DNA from: Rhizobiaceae bacterium
Lineage (GTDB): Bacteria > Pseudomonadota > Alphaproteobacteria > Rhizobiales > Rhizobiaceae
DNA length: 24,698 nt
Assembly: GCA_913776675.1 (NCBI GenBank)
Contig: CAJYRE010000156.1
Location: forward strand, 1-24,698
Reading direction: 5' to 3'
The position numbers and the translations under genes were made by a program. The notes below the pieces were generated by a model that saw only the letters and a program-made list of their open reading frames with translations, had not been told where the DNA came from and did no database searches. This document shows positions 1 through 8,971 of the stretch, in pieces; within the stretch, counting starts at the first letter, position 1; every line of letters begins with the position of its first letter.

Positions 1-30
1 CTGGAGTTCAGACGTGTGCTCTTCCGATCT
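1..30. other. Illumina TruSeq adapter remnant (not genomic)
   Basis: The first 30 bases match, from memory, the 3' part of the TruSeq read-2/index adapter and end with its diagnostic GCTCTTCCGATCT. The integrase coding sequence begins immediately after it, at base 31. This is untrimmed library sequence at a contig end, so nothing should be inferred from these bases, and the true genome continues to the left of base 31. Confidence 0.96.
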
Positions 31-938
31 GAGACTTCGATCACGTTCAGTCCCCGCTCAAATAGCCGGCTAACACCCTCGTGTCGCAGGTCGTGAAAGC
101 GCAGCTGCTTGATGCTTACTCGGATCAGCAGCCGACGCCACGCCTGCTCCAGTGCGCCCGGCGTCATCGGGAAGACCATAGAGTGATCGACCGATGCACG
201 CTCCTTCCAATCCATCAGCGCGTCGAATGCACGTTGAGACAGCGGCACCTCACGACCGGAGCCATTCTTGGTCAGCGTGAGGGTGATGACCCGACGATTG
301 TGCGAAATGTCGGACCATTCCAAGCCGAGGATCTCCCCGCGCCGCATCCCGGTCTCGATAGCCAGGATCAGCAGCGTTTTGAGATATGGCAGCTGTCCGG
401 CGTCGCAGCCATCGAGAAGACGCTGCTCTTCGTCGCCCGTCAGCCTCCGGCTGCGTTCATTGCGGATCACCGGACGACGGACTAGCTTCACCACGTTCTT
501 CGCCAGCGGCAGACCCCAATCGCGGATTGCCACTTGGAGAACGTGGCTCAAGATTGCCAGCTCACGCACCGTTGTGGATGGAGCTACTGACCGGAGCCGT
601 TCATCACGGAATGAGGCAATATCCTGCTGGCTGAGGCCAATCATCGTTCGGTAGGAAAGCTCGTGACGCCGAAGCACATCAATCCGCTGGATCTCTTGGA
701 CTGATCCGCGCTTGGTTGGTGAGATTTCGCGCTGGTAGCGCTCGAGAAGGTCGCCCAGCGTAGTGCTTTCAAGAATACGGGTGTCGGGTGCGGCACCGAA
801 GCGATCAACCTGAGCCTCAAGCTCGCGCGCCCACTTCTCAGCTTCGGACTTGGTGTCGAAGCTTTTGCAGCGGGGCTTCATGCCACGCCGACGCACCTGA
901 GCTTGCCAGCGTCCTCTGAGCTTCCGGATCGTTGCCAT
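31..938 (-). CDS. Tyrosine recombinase / phage-type integrase, C-terminus missing
   Basis: About 302 residues are readable without a stop from ATG 938, which has a strong SD (GGAGG, 5 nt spacer). The N-terminal part resembles an arm-binding domain (basic, residues 1-30). A SAM-like core-binding domain spans roughly 58-155 and the catalytic domain starts near 165. Visible active-site residues are Arg199 (TGMRRGE), Lys224 (TKNG) and the His282-x-x-Arg285 box (HDLRHE). The second His/Trp and the nucleophilic Tyr would lie beyond base 31, where the adapter replaces genome, so the gene is truncated by the assembly and is not demonstrably broken. Its 5' end faces a tRNA-Ser about 1.5 kb away, with a Fic gene between. 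It is probably the integrase of an element inserted at that tRNA. Family assignment is sure; the target site is inferred. Confidence 0.93.
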
Positions 939-1098
939 GTTGACCTCCAACAGTTATTGAAGATCATGCGTAGGATGCCACCGCTGGTGGCTCAAGGACT
1001 ATTCCGGCAGACGTGCTGGGGTTTAATGGTTGAAAGGTGGGTCGAGACAGGCGGAGCCAGGGACAATCTTGGGCTCACGCAGTTCTTATCTCTTCAAC

Positions 1099-2187
1099 CT
1101 ACTCAGAAACTTTCAGAAAAAGAGCAACGAGCGGTTCGTTGATATAGTAGTTGTTTCTGCCGCTTTGATGTTTCGTAAGGAAACTATGCTCTGCTAACGT
1201 ATCTAGATATTTTGCGGCAGTTTGTCGTGTAACTCCGAGTTCATTTTGAACGTAATCGATCCGAGTGTATGGATGCCGAAATAAATTATTTAGCAAGTCC
1301 TGTGAATATAATTTAGGAAGTTCGTCCCTTAGTCGTCTCTTTGTCGATGCCATTTGGTCGCGGATGTTTTCAACAAGGTCAAGCGTTGTTTTAGCCGTTT
1401 CATCGACGGCTTTAAGTATATAAACAAGCCATCCATCCCACTCACCTGTGTCTCGGACATGCTGCAATAGTCTATAGTATTCGTTTTTCGAGTTATTGAT
1501 TGCTCTGCTGAGGTAGAGAACCGGGATTTCTAGCAGTTCCACACGCGTTAGATAAAGCACGTTTAGAATTCGTCCAATTCGTCCGTTTCCATCTGGAAAT
1601 GGATGAATGCTTTCGAATTGATGATGAATCAACGCCATTTTGATGAGCGGGTCGAGCGGCGAAAGCTCATCGTCATTGACGAAGCGTTCGAGTTCACTCA
1701 TTGCGGCGTTAATCTCATTTTGGTCTTGCGGTGGGACATATACGATCTCGCCTGAACGGTCGTTTCTTAATGCTGTGCCAGGTGTCTGCCGGAAGCCATC
1801 TGTGCGCCGTTTCAAAAGTTGAAACATGCCGATCATTGTTGCATTGGTAATCAAGCCTCCGGTCTGCTGTAATTTTTCGAAACCGAATTTCAGAGCATCA
1901 CGATAGAGTGCCACTTCTTTTGCTGCTGGAGACTCTGGCCCTTCAGGAAAGAGCTCTGCTTGGAAGAGCTCGTCTTGAGTTGTGACGATGTTTTCGATTT
2001 CTGAACTCGCCTTTGCCTCTTGCAGCGCAAGAGTGTCTATCAGTATACCTTGGTTGGGTATGGCTGCCGCACGTCCCTTCAGTTCAGCCAGAGATCTGTT
2101 GGCTGAGGCAAGCGCTTTAAAAACCTCTAATGTTTCCAAGCCATCAATGGATGTCAGCACTGGCAATTTATAGGAGGGTTTTAACAT
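1099..2187 (-). CDS. Fic-domain protein (probable AMP-transferase) with N-terminal inhibitory helix and C-terminal winged helix
   Basis: This is a 362-residue protein. The complete Fic active-site motif HPFPDGNGRIGR is at residues 195-206, with the catalytic His195, so an active nucleotidyl (usually AMP) transferase is expected. Residues 61-66 (SSEIEN) fit the S/T-x-x-x-E-G/N inhibitory motif upstream of the Fic core, i.e. a self-inhibited class II Fic protein. The C-terminal ~60 residues (LGVTRQTAAKYLDTLAE) look like a winged helix-turn-helix. This layout is known for solitary Fic proteins and argues against a Doc toxin paired with a separate antitoxin; no antitoxin gene is visible beside it. 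The DNA is clearly more AT-rich than the housekeeping genes to the right, and the gene sits between an integrase and a tRNA, so it is probably cargo of a mobile element. The SD in front of ATG 2187 is weak. The target protein cannot be told from sequence. Confidence 0.92.
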   Translation of the reverse strand: MLKPSYKLPVLTSIDGLETLEVFKALASANRSLAELKGRAAAIPNQGILIDTLALQEAKASSEIENIVTTQDELFQAELFPEGPESPAAKEVALYRDALKFGFEKLQQTGGLITNATMIGMFQLLKRRTDGFRQTPGTALRNDRSGEIVYVPPQDQNEINAAMSELERFVNDDELSPLDPLIKMALIHHQFESIHPFPDGNGRIGRILNVLYLTRVELLEIPVLYLSRAINNSKNEYYRLLQHVRDTGEWDGWLVYILKAVDETAKTTLDLVENIRDQMASTKRRLRDELPKLYSQDLLNNLFRHPYTRIDYVQNELGVTRQTAAKYLDTLAEHSFLTKHQSGRNNYYINEPLVALFLKVSE

Positions 2188-2424
2188 GTGCGACTCGATA
2201 AGTTAAAAAATCTGGATTTCTTTAACGTATTGTGCCCGACATGTTAAGTTATTTCCGCATAACATCAGTGTGCAGAACTCCTTCGCCGAATTCGATTCTA
2301 ATAGGTTTTTGTGGCAGGTAGCGCCGATAACGTGGCCCTGTGATCATTTGTGATCGCAAGTTCCAATCTGCCGATCGCTATGAGCTTCAGAAGATTCAGT
2401 AATGCGTTGAATTAATTCAATAAA
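2188..2424. other. AT-rich gap between fic and tRNA-Ser; possible integration junction
   Basis: There is no gene here. It must hold the fic promoter (minus strand) and, if the integrase reading is right, the arm and core sites of the attachment region next to the tRNA 3' end. Visible details are a direct repeat TGTGATC at 2339-2345 and 2349-2355, and a 14-bp perfect palindrome TTGAATTAATTCAA at 2407-2420, only 4 bases from the tRNA CCA end. No second copy of the tRNA 3' end was found in 31-2424, so the other attachment site must lie outside the window. Confidence 0.4.
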
Positions 2425-2514
2425 TGGCGGAGAGGGTGGGATTCGAACCCACGATACGGTTGCCCGTATGCCGCATTTCGAGTGCGGTGCTTTCGACCAC
2501 TCAGCCACCTCTCC
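2425..2514 (-). tRNA. tRNA-Ser(CGA)
   Basis: The gene is 90 nt including an encoded CCA. Acceptor GGAGAGG (2508-2514) pairs with CCTCTCC (2429-2435), with discriminator G. The anticodon loop reads CUCGAAA, giving anticodon CGA for UCG codons. A long variable arm (ACGGGCAACCGU) marks it as a serine class II tRNA, and the T-loop GGTTCGAATCC is intact. Its 3' end faces the fic/integrase region, as expected for an integration target that keeps a functional tRNA. Confidence 0.97.
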
Positions 2515-2704
2515 GCATAACTGGTCGGCGCTTAGCTGCGCGGGCTGTCTCATAGCGGCGTTTACAAGGGCTGGCAAGAGTGGATTACGGATAATTTTGA
2601 ACTTTGAAGGGGTATGTGTCGAAATGGGCGTGACGGAAAAATGACAAGGTGGGCGGAATTTGCGCAACATATGGCAATTCTTGCGAAATTCCGGTGTGTT
2701 TGCC

Positions 2705-2733
2705 TTGACAGTTTTTATGCGGTGACGTATGCG
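2705..2733 (+). promoter_or_regulatory. Candidate sigma-70 promoter for rplU-rpmA
   Basis: A perfect -35 TTGACA (2705-2710) is followed after 17 bp by TATGCG (2728-2733). A second -10-like TATACT lies at 2764-2769 with a weak -35. Either would produce a leader of 120-155 nt in front of rplU. Confidence 0.5.
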
Positions 2734-2776
2734 AGCAGCGGCTTAGATATGGGTCTCTGTGTCTATACTTTATTTT

Positions 2777-2876
2777 CGCTTCAGAAGAAGCGTTTCCACC
2801 GGTAAACCGAGAGGTTTGCCACTCCGACTGACAAAAAGACGGCCATCTGGTGAAAATCAGAGAAGAGCCGGAAACG
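2777..2876 (+). promoter_or_regulatory. Structured 5' leader of rplU (candidate ribosomal-protein leader)
   Basis: Several helices can be drawn by eye. CGCTTC/GAAGCG (2777-2792) has an AGAA loop. GGTAAACC/GGTTTGCC (2801-2820) has a GAGA (GNRA) loop and one G-U pair. CTGGT/ATCAG (2847-2860) has a GAAA loop and is extended by CGGC/GCCG. A closing helix CGTTTCC (2791-2797) with GGAAACG (2870-2876) would enclose the latter two and end just before the SD AAAGGA (2883-2888). The closing helix competes slightly with the first hairpin. Bacterial ribosomal protein operons often carry such leaders for autoregulation; binding of L21 or another protein here is inference. Confidence 0.45.
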
Positions 2877-2894
2877 AACATGAAAGGATAAACA

Positions 2895-3209
2895 ATGTTC
2901 GCAGTCATCAAAACTGGCGGTAAGCAGTACCGCGTGAACACCAACGACGTGCTGACCATCGAAAAGCTGGAAGCCGAAGCTGGTGCATCTGTAGAATTCA
3001 CCGAAGTTCTCGTTGTTGGCGTTGGCGCTGACGCGACGATTGGTGCGCCTTTTGTTGCTGGTGCAACCGTGAAGGCTGAAGTGGTTGAGCATAACCGTGG
3101 CAAGAAGGTGATCGCGTTCAAGAAGCGTCGTCGCCAGAATTCCAAGCGGTCGCGCGGCCATCGCCAGCACCACACAGTTGTTCGCATCACCGACATCGTC
3201 GCTGCGTAA
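2895..3209 (+). CDS. rplU: 50S ribosomal protein L21
   Basis: This 104-residue protein starts [14 protein letters not shown], the hallmark start of bL21. It contains the basic 23S rRNA-binding tract [17 protein letters not shown] at about residues 75-92. Length and sequence are those of a normal L21, which binds 23S rRNA domain I and helps late 50S assembly. The SD AAAGGA lies 6 nt before the ATG. It heads a two-gene unit with rpmA (39 bp gap), the usual bacterial arrangement, and is preceded by a long foldable leader. No anomalies were seen. Confidence 0.98.
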   Translation: MFAVIKTGGKQYRVNTNDVLTIEKLEAEAGASVEFTEVLVVGVGADATIGAPFVAGATVKAEVVEHNRGKKVIAFKKRRRQNSKRSRGHRQHHTVVRITDIVAA

Positions 3210-3248
3210 TTGGTCTAACGAGAAACTAGGTTTTAAAGGAGAACTCCA

Positions 3249-3521
3249 ATGGCACATAAAAAAGCTGGCGGTTCATCGCGTAACGGTCGCGATTCGAATT
3301 CCAAGCGCCTTGGCGTGAAGAAGTTCGGCGGCGAAGTCGTCATTCCAGGCAACATCATTGTTCGTCAGCGCGGCACGCAGTGGCATCCGGGCGCAAACGT
3401 CGGCATGGGCAAGGACCATACCCTCTTTGCACTCACCGCTGGCAATGTGAACTACCGTACCAAGGCTAACGGTCGCGTATTCGTGTCCATTATGCCGAAA
3501 GCGGCGGAAGCCGCAGAATAA
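3249..3521 (+). CDS. rpmA: 50S ribosomal protein L27
   Basis: The 90-residue protein begins [16 protein letters not shown], the flexible N-terminal arm of bL27 that reaches toward the peptidyl transferase centre. The core motif [20 protein letters not shown] is intact. There is no N-terminal extension of the kind cleaved in Firmicutes. An SD (AAAGGAGAA) sits 5-6 nt upstream. It is co-transcribed with rplU and is followed by an intrinsic terminator at 3586-3630. Confidence 0.98.
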   Translation: MAHKKAGGSSRNGRDSNSKRLGVKKFGGEVVIPGNIIVRQRGTQWHPGANVGMGKDHTLFALTAGNVNYRTKANGRVFVSIMPKAAEAAE

Positions 3522-3585
3522 AAGCCGGAGCGTTTTTAACAACCGGCGTCTCATCGACCCGGTTGAACGTATCAGGTTCAGTCCA

Positions 3586-3630
3586 GAAAAAAGGGAAGAT
3601 GAGGCGTCAAAACCTCTCTTCCCTTTTTTC
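3586..3630 (+). terminator. Rho-independent terminator after rpmA
   Basis: AAAAAAGGGAAGATGAGG (3587-3604) pairs with CCTCTCTTCCCTTTTTT (3613-3629), with one bulge and an 8-nt loop, ending in a T run. It separates the ribosomal protein unit from the GNAT pair. The A/T flanks make it potentially bidirectional. Confidence 0.85.
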
Positions 3631-3653
3631 TTACCTCCAAAGGAGACTGAACC

Positions 3654-4286
3654 ATGGAACGCTTACTCCTCAGGGATGACCAATTCCGGTCGCCCGACGA
3701 TCGGTTAAGGCCTGATCGGTTAAGGCAGAGTTGCCCCGTCCTCTTGTCGCAGCGGCTGGTTTTGCGCGCTCCGCATGTTGAGGACATTGACGCCCTTACC
3801 CATCTCGCTAATAACGCCGCCGTTGCGACCATGGTGTCGCGCATGCCACATCCCTACACGGCATCCGATGCCGCCGATTTTGTGCGACGTTCCAATCTCG
3901 GCGAAATTGGTAAATGCGTGTATGCCATCACCAAAGCGGAAACAGGCGAATTTCTCGGTTGCTGCGCGCTGGAGCCGCACACTGACCTGGAAACGCTGGA
4001 AATCGGCTATTGGCTGGGTGAGCCTTACTGGAACAATGGTTATGCCACCGAAGCAGCGCATGCGCTGATCGATATGGCGTTTCGGACTCGTGACATTGCC
4101 TTCATCGATGCTCGATGCCGGGTCACCAATGTGGCAGCGCGGCGGGTGATCCAGAAGTGCGGCTTCCAGTTTCAGGGCGGCGGCATGGTGGGGCACTTGG
4201 CTGCCCGTGGCATGGTGCCGGTGGAGTGGTATAGGCTGGATCGCAAGACCTGGATGTCTCTCAAGAGTTGGGGGGAAATGCGGTGA
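3654..4286 (+). CDS. GNAT-family N-acetyltransferase (RimJ/RimL-like), first of a tandem pair
   Basis: This is a 210-residue protein. From about residue 30 it follows the RimJ/RimL-type GNAT fold: LSQRLVLRAPHVEDID (strand 1), then IGYWLGEPYWNNGYATEAAH, the acetyl-CoA binding segment, then NVAARRVIQKCGFQ near the end. The binding loop has N-N-G-Y-A where the family usually has R/Q-x-x-G-x-G/A. The first ~28 residues are not conserved in type and contain a 5-residue in-frame duplication (DRLRP/DRLRQ). An SD AAAGGAG precedes ATG 3654. It overlaps the next gene, a paralogue, by 3 nt. GNAT genes between rpmA and obgE are common in Rhizobiaceae. The substrate is unknown; protein or small-molecule acetylation are both possible. 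Confidence 0.9.
   Translation: MERLLLRDDQFRSPDDRLRPDRLRQSCPVLLSQRLVLRAPHVEDIDALTHLANNAAVATMVSRMPHPYTASDAADFVRRSNLGEIGKCVYAITKAETGEFLGCCALEPHTDLETLEIGYWLGEPYWNNGYATEAAHALIDMAFRTRDIAFIDARCRVTNVAARRVIQKCGFQFQGGGMVGHLAARGMVPVEWYRLDRKTWMSLKSWGEMR
3699..3726 (+). repeat. Short tandem duplication inside GNAT gene
   Basis: GATCGGTTAAGGC occurs at 3699-3711 and 3714-3726, a 15-bp period that keeps frame and repeats five residues. It lies in the poorly conserved N-terminal part, so it probably has little effect and is a likely slippage product. Confidence 0.8.
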
Positions 4287-4867
4287 TTGCTGTTCAGGAA
4301 CGACGACCATCCACACCATCAACGCCCGGCCCTTGCCCGGTGATTGAAACGGAGCGGCTGGTGCTGCGCCCGCATCGGATGAGTGATGCGGATGCCATTG
4401 CCGCTTCGCTCAATGATTGGCAGGTTACCCGGATGTTGAGCCGGGTACCGATGCCTTATCATCGGCAGGATGCGGTGGATTGGCTCAATAAAATCAAGGC
4501 CGGTGTGACGCCGGATTGGTATCTGGCCATCACCAGCGGCGATGACGTGCATATCGGCATGATCACGGTGGAGCTGCGCCACGGGCTTTGGCACATGGGC
4601 TATTGGCTCAACCGCTTCTATTGGGGGCGGGGGCTGATGAGTGAGGCAGCCTTTGCCGTGACAGATCGGTTCTTCCGTCGCATGCCGGAGGCCGAGCTGC
4701 ATTCCGGCGCGTTTGCCGATAATGCTGTGTCGCTGAAAATCCAGCAGAAACTGGGTTTTACCATCACCCGCTGCGGCGATCTCTACAGTTTGGCACGCAA
4801 TGCCATGGCACCGCATCTGGAAACCCGGCTGACGCAGGAGGGATTTCAAGGGGTGAAGTCTCTTTGA
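4283..4867 (+). CDS. GNAT-family N-acetyltransferase (RimJ/RimL-like), second of the pair
   Basis: The 194-residue protein is read from GTG 4283, which overlaps the TGA of the upstream GNAT (GTGA) and has GGGGGGAAA as SD; the alternative TTG 4268 only adds five residues. The sequence parallels its neighbour: TERLVLRPHRMSDADAI, SRVPMPYHRQDAVDWL, then MGYWLNRFYWGRGLMSEAAF with a more typical acetyl-CoA loop (W-G-R-G-L), and NAVSLKIQQKLGFT. The two genes are therefore an old tandem duplication and are translationally coupled. The substrate is unknown. Confidence 0.88.
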   Translation: MIAVQERRPSTPSTPGPCPVIETERLVLRPHRMSDADAIAASLNDWQVTRMLSRVPMPYHRQDAVDWLNKIKAGVTPDWYLAITSGDDVHIGMITVELRHGLWHMGYWLNRFYWGRGLMSEAAFAVTDRFFRRMPEAELHSGAFADNAVSLKIQQKLGFTITRCGDLYSLARNAMAPHLETRLTQEGFQGVKSL

Positions 4868-5115
4868 AAGTGAAGAGGGCGGCTATTGTTGGTCGCCCCT
4901 GCCAATCGGAAGCGGGCGGATTTAAACCACCCACAGGGCAAAGTATTGCTCTCGATTTTCATTTGAAAATATGTTCATGATTTAAAAAATATAGAATATG
5001 TATTTGTTTTATTCTCTGATTTTAGTGAGGAGTGGGCATTATAATATTTTTTATCTGTAGGGCGCTGAACGAAAATGAAGATAATGAAAACAGGTTGGCG
5101 AAGCGCAGGTGCAAA

Positions 5116-5559
5116 GTGATTTCAGGATTTATCTCAAAAGCCAAAAAAATCGGTGCGGCTCTTCTTGTTGTTTTCCTGATTTCCGAAGCGTTCGGCTTTT
5201 GTCTTACACGGTTTCAATTTGTCAACGAGGAGCATCTGCTTAATATTGCATTTCAAAAATGGATTCCAAATCGACCATCAGGGGAAAGATATCTTCGCTC
5301 CTTTTATTCAGAAAATAAATATTTTTCACTGGACGAATTAAGATTAAAAAATCCGGGATGCTGCATGATAAAGAAGAGTGGGATCGATATAATAGATGGA
5401 AGTTATATCAGTATATTTTCTCCTTTCAGGCGTTTTTATAGAGTCGAGCTCCGATTCGAAGGTGAGCAGTTGTTTTCATATTTTAATTGTTGTGAAGAAT
5501 TAATTACGACGCGCGGATTTTCATCCGGTGACAAAGAATATTATTATGAATTCGACTGA
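5116..5559 (+). CDS. Orphan hypothetical protein, single N-terminal membrane segment
   Basis: I do not recognise the family. The frame is open from GTG 5032, but the better reading starts at GTG 5116, giving 147 residues beginning MISGFISKAKK, then one hydrophobic segment (IGAALLVVFLISEAFGF, residues ~12-28), then a soluble, probably periplasmic part rich in aromatic and charged residues with two Cys pairs (PGCCM, FNCCE). GTG 5116 overlaps the TGA of a 14-codon ORF (5075-5119, starting ATG AAG ATA ATG), which may couple translation. The DNA is much more AT-rich than its neighbours, with many AAA, ATA and TTT codons, suggesting transfer. Upstream, 4868-5074 is non-coding and AT-rich and must hold any promoter. 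A 45-bp palindrome follows the stop. Confidence 0.6.
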   Translation: MISGFISKAKKIGAALLVVFLISEAFGFCLTRFQFVNEEHLLNIAFQKWIPNRPSGERYLRSFYSENKYFSLDELRLKNPGCCMIKKSGIDIIDGSYISIFSPFRRFYRVELRFEGEQLFSYFNCCEELITTRGFSSGDKEYYYEFD

Positions 5560-5562
5560 AAT

Positions 5563-5607
5563 CTAAAGCGTGTCGCAGTGAATATTATTCACTGCGACAC
5601 GCTTTAG
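5563..5607. repeat. 45-bp perfect palindrome between convergent genes
   Basis: CTAAAGCGTGTCGCAGTG plus AATA (5563-5584) is exactly mirrored by 5586-5607 around one central T, so 22 of 22 positions pair. It begins 4 bases after the orphan gene's stop and lies between that gene and the convergent EEP gene. There is no T run, so it is either a strong bidirectional hairpin/mRNA end or a REP-like dispersed palindrome. I recall CTAAAGCGTGTCGC-type hairpins being common in rhizobial genomes, but cannot check this here. Confidence 0.85.
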
Positions 5608-5648
5608 AGCCATTTTTACGATACAAAGACATGGTGAAATGCTCTGAA

Positions 5649-6512
5649 TTAAACCAATTCCACCCAGACCGGAAAATGGTCTGAACCAACCGCATCAATA
5701 TCCACGTGTGCCGCCTTCAGGCGGTGCGCGAGGGAGCCGCTGAGAAAGCCGTAATCCAGATGCAGACGTTTTTCCGGGTGACCAGTCTCTTCCCAACTAT
5801 AGCTTTCGGGCGTGAGTTGGCCCAAGCGCGCCAGCGCATCGATGGGCGCATCATGGCGGGCGGTGCGGCCATAGTAGGCATCAATTGTGCCAAGCATTTC
5901 AACATATTCCGGCGATTCCGGCTGCATGTTGAAATCGCCCAAAAGAATGTAATCGTCTGGCAAAGGCGGTTGCGGCAGGTTGTGCAGCTCATGCGCTCCG
6001 GTCAGCGCTCCACCTTCCGTCGCAAAGTGGGTGACACGATCTTTCAAAAAGCGAATTTGGGCAATGCGTTCATCGGGGGAAACATGGTCAAGATGCACAG
6101 AATAAACCCGCAATGGGCCAATGGGCGTGTCAATCACCGCTTCGGTGGCACCGCGCTGGATGTTGAGCTTTTCAAAGGTGCGGGTGCGGGGCAACAGCAG
6201 CAGCCGATTGGTCAAGATTGGCCAGCGCGACAGAATCATATTGCCAATCTGATGCCGCTTATCCACCCGGCGGCCTTTGATCAGGGCCGAGGACGCGTGC
6301 AGATCGCAGGCAGGGCCATAAACATAATGGTATTCAGGAAAATGATTGGCAAAAATCTCCACCAGATCGGCCCCGCCATTGGCAGGCGAGCCGCGGGTGA
6401 CTTCCTGAAGGGCGATGATGTCGGCCCCATCAAGGTTTCTGGCAATGCGCTCGGGGTTGAATTTTCTATCCAAGCCGACGCCATATTGAATATTGTAACT
6501 GACGAAATGCAC
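5649..6512 (-). CDS. Endonuclease/exonuclease/phosphatase (EEP) family hydrolase
   Basis: This is 287 residues from GTG 6512; the frame extends to TTG 6536, but the SD GGAGG lies between the two, and the family fold starts right at HFVSYNIQYG. Metal-binding and catalytic motifs of the DNase I/EEP superfamily are in order: N7 in SYNIQ, ALQEV with Glu37, a VYSVHLDH strand, LLGDFNM, and the C-terminal SDHFPVWVE. No signal peptide or membrane segment is seen, so it is probably cytoplasmic. Such proteins cleave phosphodiesters of nucleic acids, lipids or sugar phosphates; the substrate cannot be assigned. It is convergent with the orphan gene and divergent from obgE. Confidence 0.9.
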   Translation of the reverse strand: MHFVSYNIQYGVGLDRKFNPERIARNLDGADIIALQEVTRGSPANGGADLVEIFANHFPEYHYVYGPACDLHASSALIKGRRVDKRHQIGNMILSRWPILTNRLLLLPRTRTFEKLNIQRGATEAVIDTPIGPLRVYSVHLDHVSPDERIAQIRFLKDRVTHFATEGGALTGAHELHNLPQPPLPDDYILLGDFNMQPESPEYVEMLGTIDAYYGRTARHDAPIDALARLGQLTPESYSWEETGHPEKRLHLDYGFLSGSLAHRLKAAHVDIDAVGSDHFPVWVELV

Positions 6513-6704
6513 GATACTCTTTGACCTCCGGGTCAAGCGGCGATAACGATGGCCGCAGGTAATGGGTGTTCAGTCTGGATGAGAAGTGTCATCTTCCGAT
6601 CTGGCTGATTCATTCGGTTCTTTCATTGATGGGCAGAAGCGCCCGATCACACGCGCCCTTCGGGTTGTTGCGTCGGATCAGGTCACGGCCCCGAGGTATC
6701 CTGA

Positions 6705-8963
<2,259 letters not shown>

Positions 8964-8971
<8 letters not shown>

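Noticed and set aside
903..1142. Plus-strand open frame of 79 residues between integrase and fic
   Set aside because: Starts inside the integrase gene on the other strand; no SD and no family features. The 939-1098 gap shows only the integrase SD and a small CCACC-GCT-GGTGG hairpin.
1099..2187. Fic/Doc toxin-antitoxin pair
   Set aside because: No antitoxin gene beside it and the inhibitory motif is inside the protein itself.
2344..2670. Minus-strand open frame of 108 residues across the tRNA-Ser
   Set aside because: It translates the tRNA itself; no SD or family features.
6592..6602. Eleven bases (TCTTCCGATCT) matching the adapter end, suggesting a second adapter or chimeric join upstream of obgE
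   Set aside because: The match stops after 11 bases (A in place of C before it) and the flanks show no break in gene order, so chance is the simpler reading.
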